Source of the DNA: an uncultured Lachnospiraceae bacterium
Lineage (GTDB): Bacteria > Bacillota > Clostridia > Lachnospirales > Lachnospiraceae
Assembly (NCBI GenBank): GCA_937915975.1
Contig: CALGGL010000344.1
Span: forward strand, 1-11,271
Direction of reading: 5' to 3'
Length of the DNA stretch: 11,271 nt
A model generated the notes under the pieces. That model saw only the letters and a list, made by a program, of their open reading frames with translations, was not told where the DNA came from and ran no database searches. Made by a program: the position numbers and the translations under genes. Below are positions 1 to 7,143 of the stretch, one piece after another (position 1 is the first letter of the stretch; each line of letters begins with the position of its first letter).

Positions 1-345
1 GTTACCGCCAGCAGCTTCGCTTTCGCTTCCCCCAGCTCCTTCGCCAGCGTCCCCATTCGCTCCTTTAGATCCGGAATCAATTCGTCCAATCGATAGTCCC
101 GGTCTGTGTCAGGCTGACTCCCGATATAGCTCATCACGTTCCGGTACAAGGTGTTCAGTTCTCCTACCAGCCGGTTCGCTTCCTGCAGCACCTCCGCCAT
201 CGTTCCCACCGTGTTCTCCAGCCGCAGCGTATGTTCCCCCGCTTCCAGATATATCTCGTACGGCTTTTCTTTTCCGCCCGCTGTGTATTCCTGCCACCCC
301 GCGTTGTACGGGATCGTCAGGCTGTTCAGTTCCGCAAACGGGATC
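1..345 (-). other. G+C-rich segment like an extracellular solute-binding protein
   Basis: Read in the GlmM frame, this segment encodes about 114 residues starting near ELNSLTIPYNAGW, with PYEIYLEAGEHTLRLEN and LNTLYRNVMSYIG further on, then a helical, Glu/Lys-rich end. From memory this resembles an internal region of the very large extracellular solute-binding lipoproteins of Paenibacillus and some Lachnospiraceae sugar ABC transporters, where a DGEIPF-like motif precedes a 'YEIYLEAGEH' strand and a helical region. Hand-counted G+C is about 57% over 1-360, against 35-45% just beyond and in the rest of the window. Codon choice also shifts to CTG, CCG, GCG and GGG. The protein family is a recognition by eye and moderately sure; the foreign composition is seen directly. 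Confidence 0.6.
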
Positions 346-764
346 TCTCCGATCTCACCGTCAATATACGCCTCAATCTCCTCCTCAACGGATGCTTCTA
401 TCTTAGCACCGTGTGAGTTAATAAGCTTTATTCCGTTATCGTAAAAAGGATTATGACTTGCCGATATCATTATTCCGCAGTCGAATTCGTCCGAACGAAC
501 TATATATGATACACTCGGTGTAGGAGTTACATGCATAAGATATACGTCCGCACCGCTTGCGGTAAGACCGGCAACAAGAGCATATTCAAACATATAGCTT
601 GAACGTCTTGTATCCTTGCCTATTACTATTCTTGCTCTATCCTCACCTTTTTTTTCTTTACCAAAATAATATCCAAGATATCTTCCAACCTTGAAAGCGT
701 GTTCAACAGTCAAATCTACATTAGCCTCTCCCCTGAAGCCGTCAGTTCCAAAATATTTACCCAT
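1..764 (-). CDS. glmM: Phosphoglucosamine mutase GlmM N-terminus, chimeric and partial
   Basis: GlmM converts glucosamine-6-phosphate to glucosamine-1-phosphate in the cytoplasm, on the route to UDP-GlcNAc and peptidoglycan. The frame opens at ATG 764 with MGKYFGTDGFRGEAN. It carries GKDTRRSS at residues 49-56 and GIMISASHNPFYDNGIK at 97-113, where Ser103 matches the phosphorylated active-site serine. An AAGGAG lies 11 nt before the ATG, which is slightly far. The GlmM match holds to about residue 135-142 (IDGEIGEIPFA). After that the frame stays open without a stop to the window edge, but the sequence is no longer GlmM: the metal-binding, sugar-binding and phosphate-binding domains are absent and a G+C-rich solute-binding-protein-like stretch takes their place. 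The gene stands alone behind the terminator of the lipid kinase gene. The N-terminal identification is firm; the chimera is probably an assembly join, less likely a real fusion. Confidence 0.85.
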   Translation of the reverse strand, partial: MGKYFGTDGFRGEANVDLTVEHAFKVGRYLGYYFGKEKKGEDRARIVIGKDTRRSSYMFEYALVAGLTASGADVYLMHVTPTPSVSYIVRSDEFDCGIMISASHNPFYDNGIKLINSHGAKIEASVEEEIEAYIDGEIGEIPFAELNSLTIPYNAGWQEYTAGGKEKPYEIYLEAGEHTLRLENTVGTMAEVLQEANRLVGELNTLYRNVMSYIGSQPDTDRDYRLDELIPDLKERMGTLAKELGEAKAKLLAV

Positions 765-854
765 TGTGAAAAAGACTCCTTAAATAATTATTATTTATAC
801 TGTCATTAATTCGACATAAAGTATCAATTTATTATAATCCAAAATATGTTAAAA

Positions 855-903
855 GTAAAGAAAAAGCCCCATCAATGACATTATATGTTATTAACGGGAC
901 TTT
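855..903 (-). terminator. Intrinsic terminator after the lipid kinase gene
   Basis: On the minus strand, AAAGTCCCGTTAATAAC (903-887) pairs with GTCATTGATGGGGCTTT (879-863) around a short AT loop. The pairing includes three G.U wobbles that work only in the minus-strand RNA, plus one mismatch. TTTTTCTTTACTTTT follows. It lies just 3' of the kinase stop codon, so it should end the que-kinase transcript before glmM. Confidence 0.8.
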
Positions 904-910
904 AATTCAC

Positions 911-1927
911 TTATTCTTTTTGTAAATCATCCGGAATACTCTCAGAATCTGTCGATTCATCATTTTCCTGATCTCCCGGATAGCTTTCAAACTCTAATCC
1001 AAGGGCTTCGCCTGCCTCTTCGAGATAATACTCTCCGTCAAGACAAAGCATAAGTGATTTTTGATGATTTATAACCGTAACCTCATCAAGCGAGCCTCCG
1101 TATTCTCCGTCAAGAGTCCAATTAATCGGCTCATTTGACTTAATTTCAACCTTTGAGGCCTTAGTTATGAAAAACAACTCATCATCCGTGATATTGTTGG
1201 TGAGAACCTGGGTAAGTAATCTTTGAACATCAGCTACATTTGACGGCTTTCTTACGAAAAGGCACTCAAATTTTCCGTCATCCAAAGCTACATGCTTACT
1301 TCCTCTTAATTTATATCCGCCAACGGAAAGAGAATTTGTTATCATACCAAGGATAAACTCTCCCGAAACCGTTTGTTCATCAAACTTAGCCTCTATGTTA
1401 TATACCTTCAGATTAGCTAAATCCTTTATTCCCTCTATCACATAAGCCGCATGTCCCATAACCTTCTTCAGAGACTGATCGGTCTTATATGAAACCTCGG
1501 TAAATACACCGAATGCGGCAACATAGATAAAATACTTATCTGCAAACTGACCGATATCAAGAAGCTTTGGTGTACCGTTAACAATATCATTTGCAGCCTT
1601 GACACGATTAAACGGTATACTTGTGGTTCTGGCAAAATCATTGGTCGAGCCGCAAGGTATATATCCTAAAGGCACTTTTTTATCACCCATAAGCATATAT
1701 CCGCTTACGGTATTCTCCAAGGTTCCGTCTCCTCCGGCGCAGACGATAAGGTCATAATCCGCACCATCCTCCTTAACCTTTCTTTCCGCATCTGTAGGTC
1801 CTGTTGTAGGATACGTAACAACCTCATATCCCGCATCGGAAAATACCATTATTATCTCAAACAAAACATCCTTTATGGCAGTTTTACCTGCATTGGGATT
1901 AATTATAAAGAGTAGTCTTTTTTTCAA
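911..1927 (-). CDS. Diacylglycerol kinase family lipid kinase (YegS/BmrU type)
   Basis: A 338-residue soluble lipid kinase of the DAGK catalytic family (DgkB/YegS/BmrU), expected to phosphorylate diacylglycerol or a related lipid at the membrane with ATP. Visible motifs: NPNAGK at residues 10-15; the nucleotide-binding GGDGTLE at 65-71; [15 protein letters not shown] from 88, typical of the family; and LDGEYGG and LDGEY in the C-terminal beta-sandwich domain. Length fits the family. The last ~25 residues are rich in Asp, Glu and Ser, an unusual acidic tail. I chose the TTG start at 1927 because GGAGG (1938-1934) lies 6 nt upstream and the protein then begins [13 protein letters not shown], as the family does. 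A longer frame from 1987 would only add queC-overlapping residues. The start overlaps the end of queC by 29 bp, implying translational coupling. No functional link to queuosine synthesis is evident. The exact substrate cannot be read from sequence. Confidence 0.9.
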   Translation of the reverse strand: MKKRLLFIINPNAGKTAIKDVLFEIIMVFSDAGYEVVTYPTTGPTDAERKVKEDGADYDLIVCAGGDGTLENTVSGYMLMGDKKVPLGYIPCGSTNDFARTTSIPFNRVKAANDIVNGTPKLLDIGQFADKYFIYVAAFGVFTEVSYKTDQSLKKVMGHAAYVIEGIKDLANLKVYNIEAKFDEQTVSGEFILGMITNSLSVGGYKLRGSKHVALDDGKFECLFVRKPSNVADVQRLLTQVLTNNITDDELFFITKASKVEIKSNEPINWTLDGEYGGSLDEVTVINHQKSLMLCLDGEYYLEEAGEALGLEFESYPGDQENDESTDSESIPDDLQKE

Positions 1928-2573
1928 GATAAGCCTCCAATCCCCGCTTGCGAAGCTTGCAAGCCGGACAATTACCGCAGCCTGCACCTATAATACCGTT
2001 GTAGCAGGTAAGCGTTTTATCTCTTACCAGTTCAAATCCTCCCAAAGAATCAGCAAGCTCCCAGGTTGCCTCTTTGTCAATCCACATAAGAGGTGTAATT
2101 ATGTCAAATTCATAATCCATGGCAAGATTAAGAGTTACATTCATTGATTTTATAAAAATATCCCGACAATCCGGATATCCCGAAAAATCACTCTGGGAAA
2201 CACCTGTTATTATATCACATATTCCCTTTTGTTTTGCAAAAATCGCCGCAAAAAGGATAAATACCATATTTCTTCCATCCACAAAGGAATTGGGTGGTGT
2301 ACCGTCAGACGGAGCATCCTCATCAACATTTATATTATCTCTCGTTAAGGAATTAGGTGCAAGCTGATTGAGAAGCTCCATATCAAGTATCTTATGCTCC
2401 ACACCAAGCTCCTCGCATATACCTTTTGCGCACTCAAGCTCCTTTTTATGTCTCTGATTGTAATCAAAGGAGACTGCATATACCTTATTATAATTTTTTT
2501 TCGCCCACAAAAGGCAGGTTGTACTGTCCTGTCCTCCGCTGAAAACAACAACGGCTTCATCTTTATTTTTCAT
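1899..2573 (-). CDS. queC: 7-cyano-7-deazaguanine (preQ0) synthase QueC
   Basis: QueC converts 7-carboxy-7-deazaguanine to preQ0 using ATP and ammonia, the last of the four steps encoded in this cluster. The 224-residue product fits the family. It has the PP-loop pyrophosphatase motif [10 protein letters not shown] at residues 11-20 and DGRNMVF-type segments in the middle. At the C-terminus is the zinc-binding Cys set C190, C199, C202 and C205 ([19 protein letters not shown]). I chose ATG 2573 rather than a longer frame from 2627: an AGGGAG lies just upstream, and [14 protein letters not shown] is the normal QueC N-terminus, while the longer frame would run back through the end of folE. It sits 13 bp after the folE stop, and its 3' end overlaps the lipid kinase start. 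Confidence 0.96.
   Translation of the reverse strand: MKNKDEAVVVFSGGQDSTTCLLWAKKNYNKVYAVSFDYNQRHKKELECAKGICEELGVEHKILDMELLNQLAPNSLTRDNINVDEDAPSDGTPPNSFVDGRNMVFILFAAIFAKQKGICDIITGVSQSDFSGYPDCRDIFIKSMNVTLNLAMDYEFDIITPLMWIDKEATWELADSLGGFELVRDKTLTCYNGIIGAGCGNCPACKLRKRGLEAYLEKKTTLYN
1934..1938 (-). promoter_or_regulatory. Ribosome binding site inside queC that sets the kinase TTG start
   Basis: GGAGG on the minus strand inside the last codons of queC, 6 nt before TTG 1927. No in-frame ATG or GTG near it gives a family-like N-terminus, so this site decides the start. Confidence 0.75.
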
Positions 2574-2586
2574 ATTTTTCTCCCTC

Positions 2587-3165
2587 TTATTTACATAGCA
2601 GCATAAGTCTGTTTTGAAGCGCTGCATCCTCCAAAAACTGTCCGCTGAAAGTTGTGGTTATTGTTTTTGAGCTGCGGTTTTTTATGCCTCTCGCCGTCAT
2701 ACAGCTGTGACAGCCCTCTATTATAACAGCCACATCCTCCGATCCGGTTACCTTTTTCATAATATATGCTATATCGGTACCTATTCTTTCCTGAAGTTGA
2801 AGTCTCTTTGCAACCATATCCGCTATTCTTGCTATCTTACTTAAACCAAGCACCTTATCCTTCGGAATATATGCAACGGAAACCTTCATATCATACATAA
2901 GCGCCATATGATGCTCACAATAACTGAACACCTCTATATCCTTTACGAATACCATCTCCTTGCAGTCACTCTCCGGCATCTCAAAGTATTTGGCAAACAT
3001 ATCAGCAATCTCGTCATTGGTATAGTTCATTCCGTCAAATACTTCCTCGTACATACGGGCAACTCTGTCAGGTGTTTCCCTAAGACCCTCCCTGTCCGGA
3101 TCGTCTCCGATTGCCTTTATTATTCCTCTTATATGTTCTCTTATTGCATCCTTATCTATTGCCAT
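2587..3165 (-). CDS. folE: GTP cyclohydrolase I
   Basis: FolE opens GTP and rearranges it to 7,8-dihydroneopterin triphosphate, the entry step for both queuosine and folate. Here it lies inside the que cluster, which suggests the queuosine route is its main job, though folate supply is possible. The protein is 192 residues, normal for the family. Zinc ligands are C83 and H86 (CEHH, 83-86) and C155 ([10 protein letters not shown], 151-160). H85 and H153 match the catalytic histidines, and GLSKIARI follows at 107-114. The family's usual CEHHLLPF reads CEHHMALMY here, a conservative departure near the active site. The ATG lies one base after the queE stop, with AAAGGAG inside the last queE codons, so the two are coupled. 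Confidence 0.96.
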   Translation of the reverse strand: MAIDKDAIREHIRGIIKAIGDDPDREGLRETPDRVARMYEEVFDGMNYTNDEIADMFAKYFEMPESDCKEMVFVKDIEVFSYCEHHMALMYDMKVSVAYIPKDKVLGLSKIARIADMVAKRLQLQERIGTDIAYIMKKVTGSEDVAVIIEGCHSCMTARGIKNRSSKTITTTFSGQFLEDAALQNRLMLLCK

Positions 3166-3166
3166 T

Positions 3167-3835
3167 TTACACTCCTTTCACGGCAGGATCCCAGATATAT
3201 TTATGTATCTGAAGCTGCAGCCTTACCGAATTCATATTATTATCTATCATATATTTTACTATATCCTTATTATCTATATTTCCAAATGATGCACTGATAT
3301 ATACCTGAAGCCTTTCATCCAGTTCATATTCTTTTATAACCGCTCGTGCCCTGTCCAAATCACCAATATCCGAAACAACAAATTTTACGGTGTCCGAGCT
3401 TCTCAAAAGCTTGTAGTTTGAAGAAATCATCCCATCCTCCATACCGCTTCCCGGCAATTTGTAATCAACGGTAAATGTAACATTATCACCTATATCGATA
3501 AAATCACTTAAATCCACCGCACCGTTTGTTTCTATCTCTACCCTTAAATCCTTATCCTTTGATAAAAGCGTAATAAGCCTTTTAATATTTGGCTGAAGCA
3601 ATGGCTCTCCACCGGTTAATGTGACATTTTGGACCTTAGTATCTTTTATATACTCATATATTTCCTCTTCACTGAGTATCTCGTATGGCGCCTTTTCTTC
3701 ATTTGCCCACGTTGTATCACAGTAGGTACAGTTAAGATTGCAGCCGGCAAATCTTATAAAACAGGCAAGTTCTCCGGCACATCTTGCTTCACCGTTGATA
3801 CTTACGAATCTTTCAACAACCTTAAATCTTCCCAT
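3167..3835 (-). CDS. queE: 7-carboxy-7-deazaguanine synthase QueE (radical SAM)
   Basis: QueE turns 6-carboxy-tetrahydropterin into 7-carboxy-7-deazaguanine, contracting the ring with SAM, an Fe4S4 cluster and Mg2+. The 222-residue product has the cluster motif [10 protein letters not shown] with C32, C36 and C39 (CX3CX2C), TGGEPLLQ at 73-80, an EIETNG segment, and [11 protein letters not shown] at the C-terminus, as in QueE. The N-terminal family motif reads [11 protein letters not shown] instead of the commoner SIQGEG. I chose ATG 3835, one base past the queD stop, with AGGGAAG upstream, because [12 protein letters not shown] is the family N-terminus. An in-frame ATG at 3877 would add 14 residues overlapping queD and lacks a good ribosome site. 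Coupled on both sides, to queD and folE. Confidence 0.95.
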   Translation of the reverse strand: MGRFKVVERFVSINGEARCAGELACFIRFAGCNLNCTYCDTTWANEEKAPYEILSEEEIYEYIKDTKVQNVTLTGGEPLLQPNIKRLITLLSKDKDLRVEIETNGAVDLSDFIDIGDNVTFTVDYKLPGSGMEDGMISSNYKLLRSSDTVKFVVSDIGDLDRARAVIKEYELDERLQVYISASFGNIDNKDIVKYMIDNNMNSVRLQLQIHKYIWDPAVKGV

Positions 3836-3836
3836 C

Positions 3837-4259
3837 TCAATCTTCCCTATAGCTTGCACAGTTTCTTCTTGTTTCATAAACTGTCGCTTCCACTACCTTA
3901 TATCCTTTATCTGTCATTAAGGCATAAAAATATTTTGCAAAGTTTTCCGCAGTCGGTCTCATATCAAGCTCAACTATCCTGAAATCCTCTTCTTTTAGCG
4001 CCTCAAGTGTCTTATCCTTAAGGCTTCCTTTTTCTATTATAAGACTGTGGTCAAGGTTATCCGTAAACTCCCGCAAATCCTTTTTTAATTCTGCAAAGTC
4101 AACAACCATTCCTCTCGTCCGGTCATCGGTATTTAAGCTGTCACTTCCGACAACAATCTCAACACTCCAGTGATGGCCGTGTATATTGGAACACTTACCG
4201 TTATATCCCTTTAAAAAATGTGCACTGTCAAAGCCTGCACCTGTTTTCAATGTATACAT
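3837..4259 (-). CDS. queD: 6-carboxy-5,6,7,8-tetrahydropterin synthase QueD
   Basis: QueD converts dihydroneopterin triphosphate to 6-carboxytetrahydropterin with loss of acetaldehyde and triphosphate. The 140-residue product belongs to the PTPS/QueD family. Zinc ligands are H14 (SAHF), H27 and H29 (HGHH, 27-30). The catalytic Cys is C23 (KCSNIHGHH), followed by LDHS at 69-72, RPTAEN at 101-106 and a late VYET carrying the pterin-binding Glu129. The single Cys four residues before HGH is the QueD arrangement, distinguishing it from eukaryotic PTPS. It is the first gene of the que cluster. AGGAGG sits 5 nt before the ATG and a terminator-like hairpin ends only 16 nt further up, so expression depends on readthrough of the leader. 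Confidence 0.96.
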   Translation of the reverse strand: MYTLKTGAGFDSAHFLKGYNGKCSNIHGHHWSVEIVVGSDSLNTDDRTRGMVVDFAELKKDLREFTDNLDHSLIIEKGSLKDKTLEALKEEDFRIVELDMRPTAENFAKYFYALMTDKGYKVVEATVYETRRNCASYRED

Positions 4260-4285
4260 ATTTACCTCCTTTTCTTACTCAAATT

Positions 4286-4317
4286 AAAAAACCATAGGAG
4301 CCCAAAGACTCCTATGG
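4286..4317 (-). terminator. Intrinsic terminator in the que leader (likely the attenuator)
   Basis: On the minus strand, CCATAGGAG (4317-4309) pairs perfectly with CTCCTATGG (4300-4292) around TCTTTGGG, followed by TTTTTT (4291-4286). It lies between thrC and queD, but only 16 nt before the queD ribosome site. There is no room for a promoter in between. It therefore either ends thrC transcription alone or, more likely, is the switchable terminator of the que operon leader. Confidence 0.88.
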
Positions 4318-4337
4318 CAAGCTTTTTGCATTAGTCA

Positions 4338-4380
4338 GTCCTGGTTTTTTTTATAGACAGGATGGTACAAATGAACTGTC
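4338..4380 (-). promoter_or_regulatory. Candidate preQ1-I-like riboswitch aptamer
   Basis: The minus-strand RNA has a 5-bp stem, GACAG (4380-4376) with CTGTC (4360-4356). The loop begins TTC and contains GTACC. After the stem comes an A-rich run, TATAAAAAAAACC, and then AGGAC. This follows the compact H-type pseudoknot plan of preQ1-I aptamers: a stem, a C-containing loop, an A-rich tail, and a tail end (GG) that can pair with loop C residues. The loop is about 3 nt longer than in well-known examples and I cannot confirm the match by alignment. The location fits well: it precedes a terminator and a complete preQ0 operon, where preQ1 riboswitches normally sit. An alternative TCCTG/CAGGA pairing is also possible and could be part of a switch. 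Confidence 0.55.
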
Positions 4381-4400
4381 TTATTTAATTCTATACGATT

Positions 4401-4428
4401 ATCATAACGTTCACTATATGCCAAGAAA
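4401..4428 (-). promoter_or_regulatory. Possible que operon promoter overlapping the thrC 3' end
   Basis: A TATGAT -10 box (4406-4401) with a weak TTTCTT (4428-4423) 16 nt upstream would start the RNA near 4394, shortly before the candidate aptamer. TTGGCA with GATAAT at a 15-nt spacing is an alternative reading of the same stretch. Transcription could also come by readthrough from thrC. Confidence 0.35.
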
Positions 4429-5901
4429 TTTCTTAACCTCTGCAAGCATCTCATCCTTTTCGCACACCGTATCGTGACGTACAGGTGCTGTTCTGATATC
4501 CTCGATTGCCTGCGGAACCTTGACACCTGAAAGTCGGTTCAGCTCATCCACAAGCTCGAAATCGGTCTTCTTATCATACTCACTGTCAATCGCATTCATA
4601 ACGCTTCTTGTGAATTTATACGGACTTGCTGTTGATGCTATAACCGTCGGAGTTTTATCTCCTGTTTCGGATACATATTTGTCATATACCGTTGCCGCAA
4701 CCGCCGTATGTGTATCCATTATATAAGAATCACTTTCATATACCTTTTTAATGGTTGCAGCCGTTTCAGCCTCAGAAGCATAATTACCGTAAAAGTCTGC
4801 AAGTTCTTTTTTCATATCATCGGTTATTGTATATTCTCCCTTGCCCGAAAGTGCTGTCATAAGCTCCTTATTTTTAACTGCATCATTACCCGCAATTCTG
4901 TATATAAGTCTTTCAAGATTACTTGAAATAAGTATATCCATAGACGGTGATGAGGTAAGTATAAATTCTCTGTTACGGTTATAATTACCTGTTGAAAAGA
5001 AATCATATAAAACCTTATTCTCATTTGACGCACAGATAAATTTATTAATCGGAAGTCCCATCTGCTTTGCATAATAAGCAGCAAGAATATTACCGAAATT
5101 ACCGGTCGGAACCACCACATTTATCTTATCACCGGCCTTGATTGTTCCGTCAGCCACAAGTCTTGTATAAGCATATACATAATAAACCATCTGAGGCACA
5201 AGTCTTCCGATATTGATTGAATTTGCCGATGAGAACTGGTAGCCCTTTTCATTAAGATAAGAATTTAACTCTGCATCGGAAAACATTTTTTTGACACCTG
5301 TCTGAGCATCGTCAAAATTACCCTTTATACCTACTACGAATGTATTATCACCCTTCTGTGTAACCATCTGCTTTTCCTGAATAGGACTTACACCGTTCTT
5401 CGGATAAAATACTATAATCTTTGTTCCCGGTACGTCCGCAAAGCCTGCAAGAGCTGCCTTGCCGGTATCACCTGAGGTAGCCGTAAGTATGACTATCTCA
5501 TTGTGAACATTGTTCTTCTTGGCCGATGTAGTAAGAAGGTAAGGAAGTATCGAAAGAGCCATATCCTTAAACGCTATGGTTGAACCATGGAAAAGCTCAA
5601 GATAGTATGCACCTGCTTTTTTAACAAGAGGTGCAATCTCCTTAGTATCGAACTTATCATCATAAGCACTGTTAATACAATGTCTTAATTCATCCTCAGT
5701 AAAATCCGTAAGCATAAGCTTCATTACATTGTAAGCAACCTCACGGTAATCCATTCCTGCAAGCTCGTCAAGCGATACATCAAAGGCAGGAACAGAGTCA
5801 GGTACAAATAATCCTCCCTCATCTGCAAGTCCCTTTAATATAGCCATAGATGCTGTCGCCGTCTCATTTGAATTTCTGGTACTCTTATATATAAGTTCCA
5901 T
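4414..5901 (-). CDS. thrC: Threonine synthase
   Basis: ThrC converts O-phosphohomoserine to threonine with pyridoxal phosphate, the last step of threonine synthesis. The 495-residue product fits the longer class of bacterial threonine synthases, beginning MELIYKSTRNSNET with the GLADEGGLFVP segment at 24-34. The PLP lysine is K112 in HGSTIAFKDMA (105-115). TATSGDTGKAA follows near 140, and the phosphate-binding loop reads VPTGNFGNILAAYYAKQMG. The C-terminal part (SDSYIMDTHTAVAA and IASTASPYKF) is typical. AAGGAG lies 8 nt before the ATG. It appears to be a single-gene unit with its own promoter candidate and terminators on both sides. The other threonine genes (hom, thrB) are not in the window. 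Confidence 0.97.
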   Translation of the reverse strand: MELIYKSTRNSNETATASMAILKGLADEGGLFVPDSVPAFDVSLDELAGMDYREVAYNVMKLMLTDFTEDELRHCINSAYDDKFDTKEIAPLVKKAGAYYLELFHGSTIAFKDMALSILPYLLTTSAKKNNVHNEIVILTATSGDTGKAALAGFADVPGTKIIVFYPKNGVSPIQEKQMVTQKGDNTFVVGIKGNFDDAQTGVKKMFSDAELNSYLNEKGYQFSSANSINIGRLVPQMVYYVYAYTRLVADGTIKAGDKINVVVPTGNFGNILAAYYAKQMGLPINKFICASNENKVLYDFFSTGNYNRNREFILTSSPSMDILISSNLERLIYRIAGNDAVKNKELMTALSGKGEYTITDDMKKELADFYGNYASEAETAATIKKVYESDSYIMDTHTAVAATVYDKYVSETGDKTPTVIASTASPYKFTRSVMNAIDSEYDKKTDFELVDELNRLSGVKVPQAIEDIRTAPVRHDTVCEKDEMLAEVKKFLGI

Positions 5902-5946
5902 ATAAAAATCTCCTTATGTACATTGGTTTAATTTACGCTATATGGA

Positions 5947-5975
5947 ATAATAACACACAAGCTTTGTAAAAACAA
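5947..5975 (-). promoter_or_regulatory. Candidate sigma-A promoter for thrC
   Basis: TTGTTT (5975-5970), a 17-nt spacer, and TATTAT (5952-5947) would start transcription near 5940, about 40 nt before the thrC ATG. The -35 box abuts the T-tract of the preceding terminator. Confidence 0.45.
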
Positions 5976-6023
5976 GAAAAAAAAGAGATGCTACGGCATA
6001 AATTACAAGCTTCACATCTCTTT
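5975..6023 (-). terminator. Intrinsic terminator after the 3D-domain gene
   Basis: On the minus strand, AAAGAGATG (6023-6015) pairs with CATCTCTTT (5990-5982) around a 24-nt loop, followed by a run of T residues. It lies 26 nt after the stop of the 3D-domain protein gene. The large loop makes it less compact than the others. Confidence 0.75.
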
Positions 6024-6048
6024 ATTATATACTCTCTTATTCAAATAA

Positions 6049-6855
6049 TTACTGTACGAGATATACCGAACCATACTGCTTAGCGAAAGCTCTTGCTTCC
6101 TCATGAGTATTGAAATAGATATCTATATGGTTACCCTTTATGGCACCACCCACATCCTCTACGGTATATATCTGACCGTTTATCATAAGCTTGGTTCCAA
6201 ACGGATATCTTGAAGTATCTGCCGCAACCGTTCTTCCTGCTGCAGGAGTTGTTCCGCTTGCAGTTATAGGATTGCTTGGATTGCTCCACTTACCACAGCA
6301 TATCGCACACGGACAATAGCCTGTAAGTGTGAACTCACCGAGATACTGATAGCTTCCGTTTTCATCAGCATAGGTAATCTCCGTAAGTCCTACAGTCGGT
6401 GATAATGCCGTAACCTCAGGCTTATCGGCAGTAGCATCAAAATCATTATAATCTGCTGCAGAAGCATGCACGGCTGTAAGTGCCGCTACAGCAGCCTGAT
6501 CTTTCTTTTCCTGACTTCTTGCTGCAAGTATATCGTCAACCTGCTTCTCAGTTTTTTCAAGCTGAGCAAGCTCCTCTGTCTCGTAATTTACATTTACCAT
6601 ATCCACATAAGTAATTCCCTTTGCTTCAAAGGAATTACCCGCAAATGCTTCCTTACCTGAGGAAACATCTGAAAGTGACATAATAATTCCTACCGACTGA
6701 TGTGCTTCATTGATTCTGCCTGCCAATGTAACAACAGAAACAATAATCAGAGCTACAACAACAGCCGAAGCACCGATAATGTTGGAATACTTTTCAGAAA
6801 ACTCTTTTGTGGTTTCAATTACTTTTTCTTTTGCTTTACTTAAGCTAAATTTCAT
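6049..6855 (-). CDS. Membrane-anchored 3D-domain cell-wall protein
   Basis: A 268-residue protein with one N-terminal membrane segment (about residues 27-46, after a Lys/Glu-rich cytoplasmic stretch). Next comes a charged, probably coiled-coil linker (about 100-145) and a C-terminal 3D domain (about 172-268), the double-psi beta barrel found in YabE/YocH- and MltA-like murein-acting proteins. The 3D domain shows GEFTLTGYCPCAICCGKW with C181, C183, C186 and C187, then ITASGTTPAAGRTVAAD, PFGTKL and EDVGGAIKGNHIDIYF, with the conserved Asp at 234 and 245. It probably acts outside the cell on peptidoglycan, as a lytic transglycosylase-like or wall-remodelling protein; enzyme activity is inferred from the fold. 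I chose ATG 6855 because GGTGG lies 4 nt upstream; a TTG at 6891 has no support. Single gene with its own promoter and terminator. The four clustered Cys are common in clostridial members. Confidence 0.88.
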   Translation of the reverse strand: MKFSLSKAKEKVIETTKEFSEKYSNIIGASAVVVALIIVSVVTLAGRINEAHQSVGIIMSLSDVSSGKEAFAGNSFEAKGITYVDMVNVNYETEELAQLEKTEKQVDDILAARSQEKKDQAAVAALTAVHASAADYNDFDATADKPEVTALSPTVGLTEITYADENGSYQYLGEFTLTGYCPCAICCGKWSNPSNPITASGTTPAAGRTVAADTSRYPFGTKLMINGQIYTVEDVGGAIKGNHIDIYFNTHEEARAFAKQYGSVYLVQ

Positions 6856-6927
6856 AATACCACCTATCCTCTGTGTGAACTTTCTTTTCAAAAATGTTAC
6901 AAAACGATTACATCACACATCATTGAG

Positions 6928-6956
6928 ATTATAATTCAACAGTATCATTCGGTCAA
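6928..6956 (-). promoter_or_regulatory. Strong sigma-A promoter for the 3D-domain gene
   Basis: TTGACC (6956-6951), a 17-nt spacer, and a perfect TATAAT (6933-6928) on the minus strand. The start would be near 6920, giving a leader of about 65 nt before ATG 6855. It is the closest to consensus of any promoter in the window. Confidence 0.85.
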
Positions 6957-7001
6957 GTATTTTTACTTCTTTTTAGTAAGATTAACCAAATTACAGATAT
7001 G

Positions 7002-7024
7002 ATTTTGTTGATTAATAACAAAAT
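7002..7024. repeat. Inverted repeat, possible operator
   Basis: ATTTTGTT (7002-7009) and AACAAAAT (7017-7024) form a perfect 8-bp dyad around GATTAAT. It covers the -35 box of the promoter predicted for the plus-strand gene. A role as a repressor or autoregulator site is inference. Confidence 0.55.
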
Positions 7025-7036
7025 TTATATTACAAT
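7008..7036 (+). promoter_or_regulatory. Candidate promoter for the AP2/HNH-like gene
   Basis: TTGATT (7008-7013), a 17-nt spacer, and TACAAT (7031-7036) would start transcription near 7043, leaving a leader of about 100 nt. Together with the opposite promoter at 6928-6956 it makes this 288-bp gap a divergent control region. Confidence 0.5.
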
Positions 7037-7143
7037 TAGCAGGTACACATATTCCATATATTATATCGTCAGAATCGGTGTTGTTATTAATACCGCCAAA
7101 GTGTAATTTAAGAAGCAAAAAAAGAAGAAATGCGAGGTTTAAA

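Noticed and set aside
109-444. Open frames on both strands in the first 450 bases
   Set aside because: They are other-frame shadows of the continuous GlmM/solute-binding-like frame; the high G+C removes stop codons. None has a ribosome site or recognisable protein.
1928-1987. Longer N-terminus for the lipid kinase
   Set aside because: The extra 20 residues overlap queC coding and do not match the family; the GGAGG at 1938-1934 supports the TTG at 1927.
3836-3877. Upstream ATG for queE
   Set aside because: It would overlap queD by 41 bp, has a poor ribosome site, and adds residues that QueE proteins lack.
7078-7143. N-terminal extension of the AP2/HNH-like protein
   Set aside because: It lacks a ribosome site and begins at a non-ATG codon; ATG 7144 has GAGG in front and starts right before the first module.
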